Assembly (NCBI RefSeq): GCF_031157315.1
Contig: NZ_JAVIFU010000027.1
Location: 26,423-90,422, forward strand
Source of the DNA: Paenibacillus sp. LHD-38
Lineage (GTDB): Bacteria; Bacillota; Bacilli; Paenibacillales; Paenibacillaceae
Length of the DNA: 64,000 nt
Reading direction: 5' to 3'
The notes beneath the pieces were generated by a model. The model had not been told where the DNA came from and did not search any database. It was given only the letters and a program-made list of their open reading frames with translations. Both the position numbers and the translations under genes were made by a program. Numbering within the stretch: the stretch's first letter is position 1; each line of letters opens with the position of its first letter. Positions 36,325 through 46,293 of this stretch are shown here, in pieces.

Positions 36325-37071
36325 TTAGCCAATAAACTCTTGTACCCATGAGCCGTTGTAATGAGCAACACCGATTTTATTGAAGCTGCTGTTCAAAATG
36401 TTGGCTCTATGCCCCGGGCTGTTCATCCAGTCGCTCATGACACGCTCGGCTGTCGGTTGGCCTTTGGCGATGTTTTCGCCGGCTGAGTTATAGGTAATTC
36501 CAAATTGCTTCATCATATCGAATGGAGAACCGTACGTCGGCGAATTATGATCAAAGTAGTTGTTGTTGGCCATATCCTTTGCTTTAACCATTGCCATATT
36601 AGCAAGCGGGCCATCCATGCTTAGTGCGCCTAATCCGGCTTTGGACCGCTCGGCGTTGACGAGCTGAAGCACTTGCTTCTCAAATTGGCCGACAGCTGCG
36701 TTTTGTCCGTCCGGCTTTGGATTAGCCGGGGTTTGAGGAGCTGGCCTCTGAGTAGTAGGGTTTTGTACATTAGGGTTCTGACCCGTTGGCTGCTGAACTA
36801 CCGGATACCTCGTTGCTGGATTTTGGACTTGAATATCGCCAAAAATCCAATCCGGCAAATTGATATTCGAACCCCTCATCGAAGATAACGGTTTTGCTGC
36901 ATTTGGTGTAGTAATGGATGAGGCACGCGTAATAATTGGCGCAGCAGTAATGACAGGAGTTTTGATTTGGGCATGATTAAGAGCATTCTGTTTGTGCATG
37001 TCATTGGAATTCGTGTTGGTCGAACAACCTGTCACAACTAATAATGCTGCGATTGCAATGTACTTTTTCAA
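36325..37071 (-). CDS. CAP/SCP-domain lipoprotein (YkwD-like)
   Basis: A 248-residue exported protein. The start codon is TTG, with AGAGGTG 9 nt upstream. The signal sequence ends in the lipobox VTGC (Cys about 16). A Pro/Asn/Gln-rich linker with repeated 'QNPNVQNP'-like runs spans residues about 85-125. The C-terminal CAP domain shows LVNAERSKAGLGALSMDG, AKDMANNNYFDHNSP, SAGENIAKGQPTAERVMSDW and HRANILNSSFNKIGVA. In spore formers such proteins are often in the spore or cell envelope; the molecular role is not established. Confidence 0.88.
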   Translation of the reverse strand: MKKYIAIAALLVVTGCSTNTNSNDMHKQNALNHAQIKTPVITAAPIITRASSITTPNAAKPLSSMRGSNINLPDWIFGDIQVQNPATRYPVVQQPTGQNPNVQNPTTQRPAPQTPANPKPDGQNAAVGQFEKQVLQLVNAERSKAGLGALSMDGPLANMAMVKAKDMANNNYFDHNSPTYGSPFDMMKQFGITYNSAGENIAKGQPTAERVMSDWMNSPGHRANILNSSFNKIGVAHYNGSWVQEFIG

Positions 37072-37184
37072 TTAAGAACACCTCTGATTTTAGGATAAAG
37101 TGCTTGCCACGCCTTTTATAATCTCCCGTCAGCGCGGCTGTTATCCTGTATGAAAATAAATGATTATGGATTTTGCTTGGGGAC

Positions 37185-37213
37185 TTGCTTATTCCAAATG
37201 CCTATGGTATATT
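37185..37213 (+). promoter_or_regulatory. Promoter of the cold-shock gene
   Basis: TTGCTT at 37185 and TATATT at 37208 are 17 nt apart. They predict a leader of about 130 nt, as is usual for csp mRNAs. Confidence 0.6.
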
Positions 37214-37246
37214 ATCAATACAAATAACAAATTTAAACCTTGAATT

Positions 37247-37298
37247 CACATATTGAAAAGGGTTGTCATTTGTATAATGATACTTTTCTCAATATGTG
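37247..37298 (+). promoter_or_regulatory. Large stem-loop in the csp leader
   Basis: Perfect 10-bp arms CACATATTGA and TCAATATGTG, extended by AAAG/CTTT, enclose about 22 nt. The structure ends 54 nt before the csp ATG. Temperature-dependent leader folding is known for cspA-type mRNAs; a similar role is inferred. Confidence 0.55.
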
Positions 37299-37352
37299 AT
37301 TTTTAGTTTTTCTGGAAAAAACATGTTAAAAAAATTATTGGAGGTTTTTATA

Positions 37353-37553
37353 ATGGAACAAGGTACAGTGAAATGGTTTAACGCAGAGAAAGGTTTTGGC
37401 TTTATCGAAGTAGAAGGCGGCAATGACGTATTCGTTCATTTCTCCGCTATTCAAGGCGAAGGCTTCAAATCCCTTGACGAAGGTCAACGCGTTGAGTTCA
37501 ACGTAACTCAAGGCAACCGTGGACCACAAGCAGAAAACGTTGTAAAACTGTAG
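37353..37553 (+). CDS. csp: Cold shock protein (CspA family)
   Basis: A 66-residue single-domain OB-fold RNA chaperone. The start at 37353 follows TTGGAGG and gives the exact family length; the longer frame from 37296 runs through the leader. RNP1 reads KGFGFIEV and RNP2 reads DVFVHFSAI, with the usual aromatic surface residues. It binds single-stranded RNA to prevent secondary structure at low temperature. The ydjO-like gene follows after a terminator, a common pairing in Paenibacillus. Confidence 0.95.
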   Translation: MEQGTVKWFNAEKGFGFIEVEGGNDVFVHFSAIQGEGFKSLDEGQRVEFNVTQGNRGPQAENVVKL

Positions 37554-37567
37554 TATTTACAACATCG

Positions 37568-37602
37568 AGAGCCCTTAACATTTGTTAAGGGTTCTTTTTT
37601 AT
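37568..37602 (+). terminator. Terminator after csp
   Basis: AGCCCTTAACATTTGTTAAGGGTT is followed by six T residues. Confidence 0.85.
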
Positions 37603-37621
37603 TACAAAGGAGGATTAATCA

Positions 37622-37852
37622 ATGTATTTTCGCAGAAAATCGTTAGAAGATCATCCTCAAGAAAACACAATTATTTGGACTTGCCAAGAAGAAAGCTGTA
37701 CGGGCTGGATTCGCGATGACTTTGCATTCGATCACATACCGGCGTGCTTTCAGTGTCACTCTCCCATGGTAAGAAGTGAAAAGATGCTTATCTCGCTAAA
37801 CAATTCGAATAAAGACATGAAGTCTTTAAAACCAGGCAAGTTAATTTCCTAA
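37622..37852 (+). CDS. YdjO-family cold-inducible protein
   Basis: A 76-residue protein with AAAGGAGG ahead of its ATG. Two CxxC-type pairs (TCQEESCTGWIRDDF, then PACFQCHSPMV) suggest a small zinc ribbon. N-terminal YFRRKSLEDHPQENT and the WTCQ.E.C.GW motif match the YdjO family, called cold-inducible in Bacillus. Position directly after csp supports a cold-related role, but the activity is unknown. Confidence 0.82.
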   Translation: MYFRRKSLEDHPQENTIIWTCQEESCTGWIRDDFAFDHIPACFQCHSPMVRSEKMLISLNNSNKDMKSLKPGKLIS

Positions 37853-37873
37853 AAGCTTATAATGAAAAACAGC

Positions 37874-37915
37874 AAAAAAGCCGTCGGTTCGGACATACGA
37901 ACCAACGGCCTTTTT
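37874..37915. terminator. Bidirectional terminator between ydjO-like gene and fabV
   Basis: AAAAAGCCGTCGGTTCG pairs with CGAACCAACGGCCTTTTT around a 6-nt loop. The genes converge here. Confidence 0.9.
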
Positions 37916-37919
37916 CTTT

Positions 37920-39110
37920 TTAACGAAGATTTGTAATATTTACTTCAGGATTTACGTCTGCTTCATAATTGATGCCGTCGGTTTCAAAGCCGAACAGCTG
38001 GAAAAATTCCCGGCGATAACCTGCAAGATCGGAAAGGTCATAGACGTTTTCGGTGGACAGCTTGGCCCAAACCTCTGCTACCTCTGCTTGAATCTCAGGT
38101 CTCATTTCCCAATCATCGACACGGATCAGCCCTTTTTCATCGACGAGTGTTTCGCAGTTGCCATACAGACGCTCAGAGAATAGGCGATACATTTGCTCGA
38201 TACAGCCCTCATGAATGCCTTTTTCCTTCATTACTTTGTAAAGCGCGGATATATAGAGCGGTACAACAGGGATAGCCGAGCTGGATTGCGTCACTAATGC
38301 TTTGTTTACAGAAACGAAGGCACGACCGCCATTTGTGCTTAGCTGCTCATTCAAGCGCTTAGCCGTTGCTTCCAAATCGTTTTTCGCAGCCCCAATTGTT
38401 CCTTCACGGTATACCGCATGCGTAATTTCAGGCCCGATATAAGAATAGGCTACGGTCGTTGCGCCTTCTGCAAGTACGCCAGCCTGTTCCATATCATCGA
38501 TCCACATTTGCCAATCTTCGCCGCCCATAACAGCAATCGTCTGACGGAGCTCATCCTCGGTTGCAGGCTCGATTGTAGCTTGCGATACCTCGCCGCTATG
38601 GAAGTTCACGGTTTTGTTTGTGTACGTGCCTCCAAGCGGTTTAATGACGGAAGAAAAGGTTTCGCCTGTCTTGGGGTGCGTACGGCGTGGAGAAGCGACG
38701 CTGTAAACAACGAGATCGATTTGCCCAAGCTCCGTACGAATTAAGTCAATCGTTTTTGCTTTTATCTCATCGGAGAAAGCATCACCAACGATGCTGTAGG
38801 ATTTGCGGCCAGCAGCTGCAGCAGCTTCCTCAAATGCCGCGGAATTGTACCAGCCGGCAGAAGCTGTACGAGCACCCTCAGCGGCTTTGTCGAAGTAGAC
38901 GCCAATCGTATTAGCGCCGGCTGCGAAGGAGGAAACGATGCGTGAAGCGAGCCCGTAGCCTGTTGAGGCGCCGATGACCAGCACATTGCGTGGTCCTGTG
39001 ATGCTTGGCTGCGCGTTTACGTAATCAATTTGGCGCTTTACCTGTTCGGCGCAGCCCTCTGGATGAGCAGTGGTGCAAATAAAACCGCGTGTTTTCGGTT
39101 GAATAATCAT
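37920..39110 (-). CDS. fabV: Trans-2-enoyl-CoA/ACP reductase, FabV type
   Basis: The 396-residue product is the standard FabV/TER length. It is NADH-dependent and reduces enoyl-ACP or enoyl-CoA in the last step of each fatty acid elongation cycle. N-terminal IIQPKTRGFICTTAHPEGC, the Rossmann motif VIGASTGYGLASR and SVASPRRTHPKTGE are clear. The catalytic Y-x8-K is YREGTIGAAK. AAAGGA precedes the ATG. FabV enzymes are naturally triclosan-tolerant, so this may supplement a FabI elsewhere. It is a single-gene transcript on the minus strand. Confidence 0.93.
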   Translation of the reverse strand: MIIQPKTRGFICTTAHPEGCAEQVKRQIDYVNAQPSITGPRNVLVIGASTGYGLASRIVSSFAAGANTIGVYFDKAAEGARTASAGWYNSAAFEEAAAAAGRKSYSIVGDAFSDEIKAKTIDLIRTELGQIDLVVYSVASPRRTHPKTGETFSSVIKPLGGTYTNKTVNFHSGEVSQATIEPATEDELRQTIAVMGGEDWQMWIDDMEQAGVLAEGATTVAYSYIGPEITHAVYREGTIGAAKNDLEATAKRLNEQLSTNGGRAFVSVNKALVTQSSSAIPVVPLYISALYKVMKEKGIHEGCIEQMYRLFSERLYGNCETLVDEKGLIRVDDWEMRPEIQAEVAEVWAKLSTENVYDLSDLAGYRREFFQLFGFETDGINYEADVNPEVNITNLR

Positions 39111-39266
39111 ATTAGAATATTCCTTTCTTTAATGGAATTTGCAAGTATGCGTTATGTACGGGACAACTCTATCCCATTTTACCGACTTTTGGAGCAGAAG
39201 GGAAGTTCTCGTCTCGCGACAAGAGCATTTATTTACACAAATTCATATGTTTTGTCATAAATAAAT

Positions 39267-39303
39267 AAGCGCCAAGACAGCAATTCTGCTCTCTTGGCGC
39301 TTA
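39267..39303 (-). terminator. Terminator of the SASP gene
   Basis: AAGCGCCAAGA pairs with TCTTGGCGCTT around GCAGAATTGC-type inner pairing. On the minus strand it is followed by ATTTATTT and lies just after the SASP stop. Confidence 0.8.
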
Positions 39304-39316
39304 TTTATGAAGAAAA

Positions 39317-39526
39317 TTAACGACGACCTGATAGCTGCTGTTCTGCCATTTGAACGAGCCGGCGAGTAATCGATCCGCCGATGGAGCCCATGTCGCGCGT
39401 AGTCATATTTCCATAGTAGCCGTCTTGCGGAAGTTGAATGCCAAGCTCTTGGGCAACTTCAAATTTGAGCTGCTCAAGCGCTGCGCGGGCTTGGGGTACA
39501 AGAAGTTGATTTGTTCGGTTTGCCAT
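39317..39526 (-). CDS. Alpha/beta-type small acid-soluble spore protein
   Basis: A 69-residue DNA-binding protein that coats spore DNA and protects it from UV and heat. GAAGGAGG precedes the ATG. The GPR protease-cleavage region reads LEQLKFEVAQELGI and the second signature MTTRDMGSIGGSITRRLVQMAE; both are canonical. The gene implies sporulation and expression in the forespore (sigma G). It diverges from the ligase-like gene. Confidence 0.95.
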   Translation of the reverse strand: MANRTNQLLVPQARAALEQLKFEVAQELGIQLPQDGYYGNMTTRDMGSIGGSITRRLVQMAEQQLSGRR

Positions 39527-39658
39527 CTTTTCTCAGCCTCCTTCTTGGAATTATTATGCGGAAACAATCAGGAGATTATTCACCAAATTCACCTGAAATT
39601 ACCGCCGATTTTTGGAGTAGGATCATGTTAAAATGGTTACACGGAAGGGGGCGCCGTT

Positions 39659-40297
39659 ATGTTTGTGAAACCTATGCTTTTAACCGAGCACGAAAAGCCT
39701 TTTGATGATGATAATTATCTGTTTGAGCCCATTATTGACGGACATCGTCTGCAGCTTTCCTTTATTGGAGGCAAGCCGAAGTTATATACCAGGCACTGTA
39801 ATGAAGTTACAAGGCAATATCCTGAATTACATAATGTACCTTTGCGAGAGCCAGCCGATGTTTTGTTCGACGGCGAGGTGGCTTATGTAAATCCAATTTC
39901 GGGAGCATTTGAGTTCCATACTCTGCAAGAACGCTACCGTTTGAAAAAAGAACCGAGCATCCGTGATGCGAAGCGTTCGAATCCTGTCTTATTTTTTGTG
40001 TTTGATCTTTTGTATTATAACGGAGTGGATTTGAGACAGCATCCTCTGCTCGAGCGTAAGCGGCTGCTTAGTTATATTTTGGAGGACAATGCTTATTTCA
40101 AAAAGATGCTGTACGTCGAGAAGGAAGGCTCCGCCTTGTACGAGCTTGTGAAAAGCTCTGATTTAGAAGGCGTGGCTTGCAAGCGCAAAGACAGTGTTTA
40201 TTCCGAAGGCCGCAGGGATAGTTGGCTTAAAGTGATGAATGGTGAATATAAAAATTTAGCAATGGATGCGGATCAAAAAAGCTTTTTCGTATCCTAA
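39659..40297 (+). CDS. ATP-dependent DNA ligase-like protein lacking the catalytic lysine and OB domain
   Basis: A 212-residue protein aligned with the adenylation domain of small bacterial ATP-dependent ligases: PMLLTEHEKPFDDDNY, TRHCNEVTRQYPEL, VLFDGEVAYVNP (motif III-like), FFVFDLLYYNGVDLR, SDLEGVACKRKDSVY (motif IV-like) and DSWLKVMNGEYK (motif V). Motif I should read KxDG, but here it is EPIIDGHR: residue 25 is Ile (ATT), two base changes from a Lys codon. The chain ends about 15 residues after motif V, without an OB fold. It is therefore predicted unable to form the ligase-AMP intermediate and may be a decaying gene or a DNA-binding remnant. It diverges from the SASP gene, a setting that fits a spore DNA repair role for the intact ancestor. 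Confidence 0.8.
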   Translation: MFVKPMLLTEHEKPFDDDNYLFEPIIDGHRLQLSFIGGKPKLYTRHCNEVTRQYPELHNVPLREPADVLFDGEVAYVNPISGAFEFHTLQERYRLKKEPSIRDAKRSNPVLFFVFDLLYYNGVDLRQHPLLERKRLLSYILEDNAYFKKMLYVEKEGSALYELVKSSDLEGVACKRKDSVYSEGRRDSWLKVMNGEYKNLAMDADQKSFFVS

Positions 40298-40364
40298 TCG
40301 GAAATATGTTAATGAAATCATTAATTAATTTTCTCCTCGCTAAATATAGGGATTTGACTTGAGA

Positions 40365-40402
40365 GGGATACTGCCGGCCACTGCCGTCGGTATCCTTTTT
40401 TC
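40365..40402 (+). terminator. Terminator after the ligase-like gene
   Basis: GGATAC...GTATCC with imperfect GC-rich inner pairing is followed by TTTTTTCT. Confidence 0.7.
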
Positions 40403-40467
40403 TATTTTCATGAAGTGTGAATCCTAATAAAACAACAGTATAATACATCTCAGAAGAAATTTTTATA

Positions 40468-40497
40468 TTGACGATATACGGGCGATATCGTTACAAT
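40468..40497 (+). promoter_or_regulatory. Promoter with embedded operator for the SLH-GH43 gene
   Basis: TTGACG (40468) and TACAAT (40492) are 18 nt apart. Between and overlapping them is the perfect inverted repeat ACGATAT-ACGGGCG-ATATCGT (40471-40491). A repressor bound there would block RNA polymerase. The rest of the 430-nt gap holds the terminator at 40365, a long AT-rich stretch and the cre-like site at 40603. Confidence 0.6.
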
Positions 40498-40602
40498 ATA
40501 ATCATTAACATTATTAGTAATCAGTTAATAATTATATTCTTGATATTACTATTAATGTTTGTGCTGCAGGGAGGATGAGATCATCCTTTTTTCGGATACA
40601 AA

Positions 40603-40616
40603 TGAAAGCGCTTATT
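40603..40616. promoter_or_regulatory. cre-like site upstream of the SLH-GH43 gene
   Basis: TGAAAGCGCTTATT has the AAGCGCTT core and 5' TG of CcpA sites; the 3' CA is absent. It lies about 100 nt downstream of the predicted transcription start. Confidence 0.45.
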
Positions 40617-40730
40617 TCTCGGATTGAGAAAGAACAGACAGAAAAGAGGTGGAATGAAAAGGTTAGTGTATTTAAGGCATGCAAAATTGTTTTGCCAATT
40701 ACGAATTGGAGTCGGAAGGGGATATACGAG

Positions 40731-43700
40731 GTGAACAAATCAATGAACAAATGGATTGCGATTGCCCTTACAGCCGCATTGCTAGTCCCTGGCCAGCTTG
40801 CTATGGCGGCGGGCGGAAGCGCGAATGCTGAATCCGGCGTCAAAGATAGCTTGTTACAAAGTACCGTTAAGTCTGATGTACAAGGTCACTGGGCAGAAAA
40901 GGACTTTAATTCCTGGTACGACAAGCAGCTGATTAAAGGCTATGGAGACGGAAACTTTAAGCCGGACCAAGCGATTAGCCGCGTAGAATTTATGACGCTG
41001 ATCAATCGGGTTTTTAATTTTGTTGAGGAAGCAGATGTATCCTTTCTTGATATTACAGCCGCGAACTCTTTTTATAACGAAGTAAAGAAAGCGGTTGCAG
41101 CTGGATATTTATCCGGATATAGTGACGGAACCATTCGTCCAAACGCTCCGATCACTCGCCAAGAGGCGGCCGTTATTTTATTTAGAGCGTTCCAGTTGAT
41201 AGCATCGGGAAGCAGCGAAAGCATTCTAACCGATACCGCTGGTTTACCGGCATGGAGCAAAGATGCTGTAGAAACCTTTGTGAGCGAAGGTTATATTACC
41301 GGCTATAACGATCAAACCTTCAGACCTGCTAACAAAATCACAAGAGCGGAGTCGCTCCGACTAGTCAATAACATCTCAGGAGAGATTTTGACCCAAGAAG
41401 GTACGTACACAGGCTTGAAAAGTAAAAATGTAATCATCAATAAAACGAATATTACGTTGAAGGATACGGAAATAGAAGGCAATCTGTACTTAACCGAAGG
41501 AATTGGCGAAGGGGATGTCATACTTGAGAATGTAACTGTAAAGGGCATCATTCGAGTGCAAGGGGGTGGACAGAACAGCATTAAAGTGAATGATTCGGAT
41601 ATCGCGAAGATTTTTGTTGATAAGAAAAACGGGAAGCTGCGGATTTTGACACAGGGCACAACAACAGTCGGCCAAGTATTCGTTCTATCCGGCGTAAAGC
41701 TGGAGGAAGAAGCTGCGTCAACCGGTACTGGCTTCAGCAAGGTCATTGTCGACAAAGCTGCAGATACGAATGCAACGATTGTGCTTTCTGGAGATTTTGA
41801 GCAGGTTGAAGTTGCTGCGTTATCTTTCCCGACTATCCAAGTGCTAAAAGGCATCATCAGCAAAATGGTTCTGGAGCATAAGGCTTCTTTGCATGTGGAT
41901 GAAGCCGCAGAGATCAAAGATATCGTCATTCAGGTGGACGGTAAAATCAAGGTTACAGGCAAAGGGAAAGTGACAAGCGATTCGCAAAACGGAACAAAGC
42001 TTGACCGTGAGACGACAACGCCAGCTGTTCCAAGCCAAACGCCGGCGCCAACACCGGTGCCCACGGCGACGCCGCTTCCAACGGCAACACCGGCTCCTGT
42101 ATTCCATAATGTATCCGTACATGATCCGTCGGTCGTTAAGGTTGACGGTACCTATTATGTGTTCGGCTCGCATTTGGCCGCTGCCAAATCGACGGATCTT
42201 ATGAGCTGGTCATTAATTGATTCCGGCGTTACCGAAACGAATAAATTGTTTAAAAGCGCAGAGAGCGATGTCAAAAAAGAGTTGGCAGAAGCGCTCGGAT
42301 GGGCAGAAACCGATACGTTGTGGGCAGCTGACGTCATTCAGCTGGCAGACGGCAAGTTTTATATGTACTATAACGCATGTAAAGGAGACCAGCCGCTTTC
42401 CGCCTTGGGCGTAGCGGTAGCGGATAACATTGAAGGGCCTTATGTCAATAAAGGCATCTTCTTGAAATCAGGCAAGGGCATCAGTGCAGACGGTACGGCT
42501 TATAACGGCACTCAGCATCCGAATACGGTTGATCCGGACACTTTCTTTGATAAGGACGGCAAGCTGTGGATGGTGTATGGCTCATACTCGGGAGGTATAT
42601 TCATCCTTCAGATGGATCCGGAAACGGGCTTTCCGTTAGCGAATCAAGGCCATGGCAAACTTCTGATGGGTCAAAATCACAGCCGGATTGAAGCGCCGTA
42701 CATTCAATACAATCCGTCTAACGGCTACTATTATTTGTTCGTTACGTTTGGCGGTCTGGATGCGATCGGCGGCTACAATATGCGGATATCCCGTTCCTTG
42801 AATCCTGACGGTCCTTATGTCGATTATGAAGGCCAGGATATGATCGATGCTCATGGAGCAGCAGGGACATTCTTTGAGGATGAGGCCATTGAACCTTACG
42901 GAGTGAAGGCTTTCGGCAACTTTATGTTCAGCAACCTGAACGGAGAAACGAACTTTCCAACCTATGGTTATGTATCTGCAGGGCATAACTCGACTTACTA
43001 TGATGAAGCAACGGGCAAGTGGTTTAACATTTTCCACAGCCGCTTCCCGTTCCGCGGGGAAGGCCATGAGGTTCGCGTGCATCAGATGTTCTTGAATCAG
43101 GACGGCTGGCCAGTAGTCGCGCCGCATCGATACAGCGGGGAGACGATCGTTAAAATTTCTGAAAGCGATGTTGTTGGCGCTTACCACTATATTAATCATG
43201 GAAAAGAGATAACAAAGGATATCAAGCCTTCTGTTTATGTGAAGCTGCTGGCAGATGGAACGATTGCCGGATCCGTAAGCGGCACATGGGAAATCGACGG
43301 CGACTATTATGCCAAACTAACCGTTAATGAAACAGTCGATAACCAGGCAGTGCAAACGACGTATAAAGGTGTATTCATTCGTCAATGGGATCCTACAACC
43401 GAAACCTACGTGATGGCTTTCAGTGCATTGTCTGGAGAAGGCGTTGCTGTATGGGGCAGTCAACTGGAAGAGCTGTCTAATCAAGAGATTGTGACTAACG
43501 CTGTCCAAATGTTAACGATTGGCGATACAAGCCGAATTTATAAGGATATCGTGCTGCCTGCTAAAGCAGTAAGCAATTGGCCGATCACTTGGGAATCCTC
43601 AAACTCTGCTGTAGTAAGCGCAAGCGGAGCAGTAACACGACCAAATGCGGGTGCGGGAAATGCAGAGATACAATTAACAGCAACCATTACTTTAGGAAAC

Positions 43701-46159
43701 GCGACAGCGTCCAAGACGTTTACAGTCATTGTACAGCAGCAAAGTGATAATGCTTTAGCTGACGGATTAGTTGCGCAATATGATTTTGAAAATAATTTAA
43801 ATGAGGCTGCCGACAGGTCCGATGCAGGTGAGGTAACCGGCAATCGAATAAATAATACAGGCGGAGAAATTGCTTACATTGAAGGACTGAGCGGGAAAGG
43901 CAAGGCAGCAAGCTTGAGTGGTTCTACAGGCGTGCGTTTGCCAGACGGTTTAATTTCTACAAATGAGTATTCAGTTTCAATGTGGTTGAACCCAACTGAG
44001 GCAGCTAACCTTGCCCCGGCCTTCTTCGGCGCTCAATCTGAGGAAAGCTGGATCAGCTTCTTGCCGAGAGGCCATGATTTCGCAACAAATAACACGATGC
44101 TTTGGTCAGGTACGGCTTGGTTTGATGCCTCGACAGGCATGAAAATAAAATTGGGTGAATGGACGCATGTCGCCTTTACGGTTCAAAACGGCGAAACCAA
44201 GGTTTATATCAACGGCGTCCAAAAATATAGCGGAACAGGCATGACAAACGTATTTAACAACAAACTAAGCGTCTTTGCGCTTGGCGTCAATTATTGGGAT
44301 ACGCCTTATAAAGGGCTGATTGATGAAGTTCGTATTTATGAAATGGCGTTAAATGCGGAAAAAATCGGTTGGCTAGCATTCGGTGAGCCGGATGCTTCAG
44401 TAGTCGTCAACGACATTCAATTTGGGGCTTCTCAAAAAACGATAGCTATTGGTACGGCTTATACGCCTGAAACAACTATTCTGCCAGTGAATGCTGCGAA
44501 TAAAACGATTGTTTGGTCAACTGGAGATCCCGACATTGCAGTTGTAAACGAATCAACAGGACAAGTGACGGGCGTAGCGGTCGGTACGACAACGATTACA
44601 GCAGCAGCAGCGGATGACGGACATCATACAGCTGCTTATACGGTACATGTGACCGATGGCGATTTGGCGCATTACGCGTTCGAGAGCAATCTCGCAGATT
44701 CATTGGATAGCTCGGCAGCGGGATTAATAACTGGGAACCGCATTAATAACACAGGTGGGAACATCACCTACAACGCAGGTATTGCGGGAGCGGCGGCTGT
44801 ACTAAACGGTACATCGGGCATACGGCTGCCAGACGGAATCATCAACGGTAATGTTTACTCCGTATCCATGTGGCTGAATCCGGCTGAAGCAACTAATTTT
44901 GCGGCCGCTTTCTTTGGATCTTGAATGAAAGCTGGATTAGCCTTGTCCCGAGAGGTCCTGGCAATAATGATACAATGCTCTGGTCGGGAACGGCTTGGTA
45001 TGATGCCAGTACCGGCCTGAAGATCAATCTTGGTCAATGGACGCATGTGGTGTTCACCGTTAATAACGGAACGGCAAAGGTTTACATTAACGGTGTCCAA
45101 AAGTTTTCTGGAACTGGCTTTCCGAACGTGTTTACGAATGAGAACGGCGTGTTCGGAATAGGCGTCAACTACTGGGATACTCCATACAAAGGTTTAGTGG
45201 ACGAATTGAAACTCTATAACAAGGCGCTTACTGCTCAGCAGGTAGCGGCGGATTTTGCAATTGGAAACACGGTTACTCTTGATCTAGCGGCAAAATCGCT
45301 TAAAATAGGCGAGAATGTAACGCTAACCGCCAATCGGTCCGTTACATGGAGCTCGAGCAATGATGCTGTGGCTGCTGTTGATACAAACGGACTGGTGACC
45401 GCTGTATCTATAGGGACCGCTGTGATTACTGCCGCTTCAATAGCGGACACGACACAGAAAGCGACTGCAACGATAACGGTAACCGAACCTTTAACAGTTT
45501 TTGACGAAACGGATGGTCTGCTCGTTAAACTGGATTTTAACGGCAACGTAAACGATAGCAGCGGAAACAATAAAAACGCTGAAATCAAAAATAATCGGGT
45601 TGAATATGTAGCAGGGCGATCGGCGGATAATCAAGCTGCTCAATTTTTGAAGGCGGAAAGCGGCGCTGCGTTTGACAACATCCCTGTTAAGCTGCCAGAC
45701 AATCTCATTGCAGGCGATCAAGCATACACCGTGGCGGCATGGGTCAAATGGAACGGTTCGTCAGAAAGCTGGACGCAAGCATGGTCGAGTATTTATTTTA
45801 GCGATACATTCGTAGCTGCGGATAGCCCATTAAATTATTATTTAAATGTAGGGCTAAGCGGTACAAATCAGTTGTTTATCGGGAGACCAGCTGCTGCATC
45901 GAGCAACCAGCTGCCTGCTCAAGAGTGGGCACATCTCGCGATGACGGTAGTTCCTAACGGGAAAACGACGCTTTATCTAAATGGTATTCAGATTGCGCAA
46001 GCCGATTCCGATATCAGAACAACGCAGGGTTTCAATGAACATTTTATCGGAGGAAACTTCTGGGATCAGAACTTTAACGGAGCATTGGATGAATTCCGGA
46101 TGTACGGAAAAGCATTAACGTCTGATGAGGTTTTGATTTTGGCTGAAGCAGCAAATTAA
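40731..46159 (+). pseudogene. Giant SLH-anchored GH43 (arabinanase-type) multimodular surface enzyme, frameshifted
   Basis: Start GTG 40731 follows GGAAGGGGA; the frame from 40575 is leader. Order: signal peptide; three SLH motifs (about 45-215: GHWAEKDFNSWYDKQLIKGYGDG, SGYSDGTIRPNAPITRQEAA-type, TGYNDQTFRPANKITRAES); a beta-rich SLH-associated region; a Thr/Pro linker; GH43 at about 460-800 with Asp in HDPSVVKVDGTYYVFGSH, Asp in TVDPDTFFDKDGK and Glu in SRIEAPYIQY; a GH43 C-terminal domain; then Ig-like and LamG modules alternating. In the second LamG the frame breaks at about 44920 (FFGS then TGA); the other frame resumes at once with NESWISLVPRG, matching EESWISFLPRG in the first LamG, and runs to 46159 with another Ig and LamG. 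One base (or four) is missing. The catalytic part is intact, so a truncated but active, wall-bound enzyme could still be made. A sequencing error is an alternative. Confidence 0.85.
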
Positions 46160-46164
46160 CAACA

Positions 46165-46210
46165 AAAATGACATGCAGATCATCATATGATCCTGCATGT
46201 CATTTTTTTT
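46165..46210 (+). terminator. Terminator after the GH43 gene
   Basis: AAATGACATGCAG pairs with CTGCATGTCATTT around a loop that itself contains ATCATCATATGAT. Eight T residues follow. Confidence 0.9.
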
Positions 46211-46293
46211 AATTCATTTTAACTGTTCAAAAGCTCAGAAACTTGCAATACTAGATAATAAAATGTTGAGATCTTGTCCTAATAGGAGGCCAT

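Noticed and set aside
37008..37352. N-terminal extension of the cold shock protein from 37296
   Set aside because: The extension runs through the structured leader; the ATG at 37353 gives exact family length with a strong binding site.
39511..39705. Small plus-strand frame between the SASP and ligase-like genes
   Set aside because: It overlaps the SASP start on one side and the ligase start on the other and has no binding site.
42636..43199. 187-residue antisense frame within the SLH-GH43 gene
   Set aside because: It lies across the GH43 domain, which is clearly the coding strand.
44921..46159. Second LamG/Ig frame as a separate gene
   Set aside because: It begins in the middle of a LamG module with no start signal; homology to the preceding module shows it is the frameshifted continuation.
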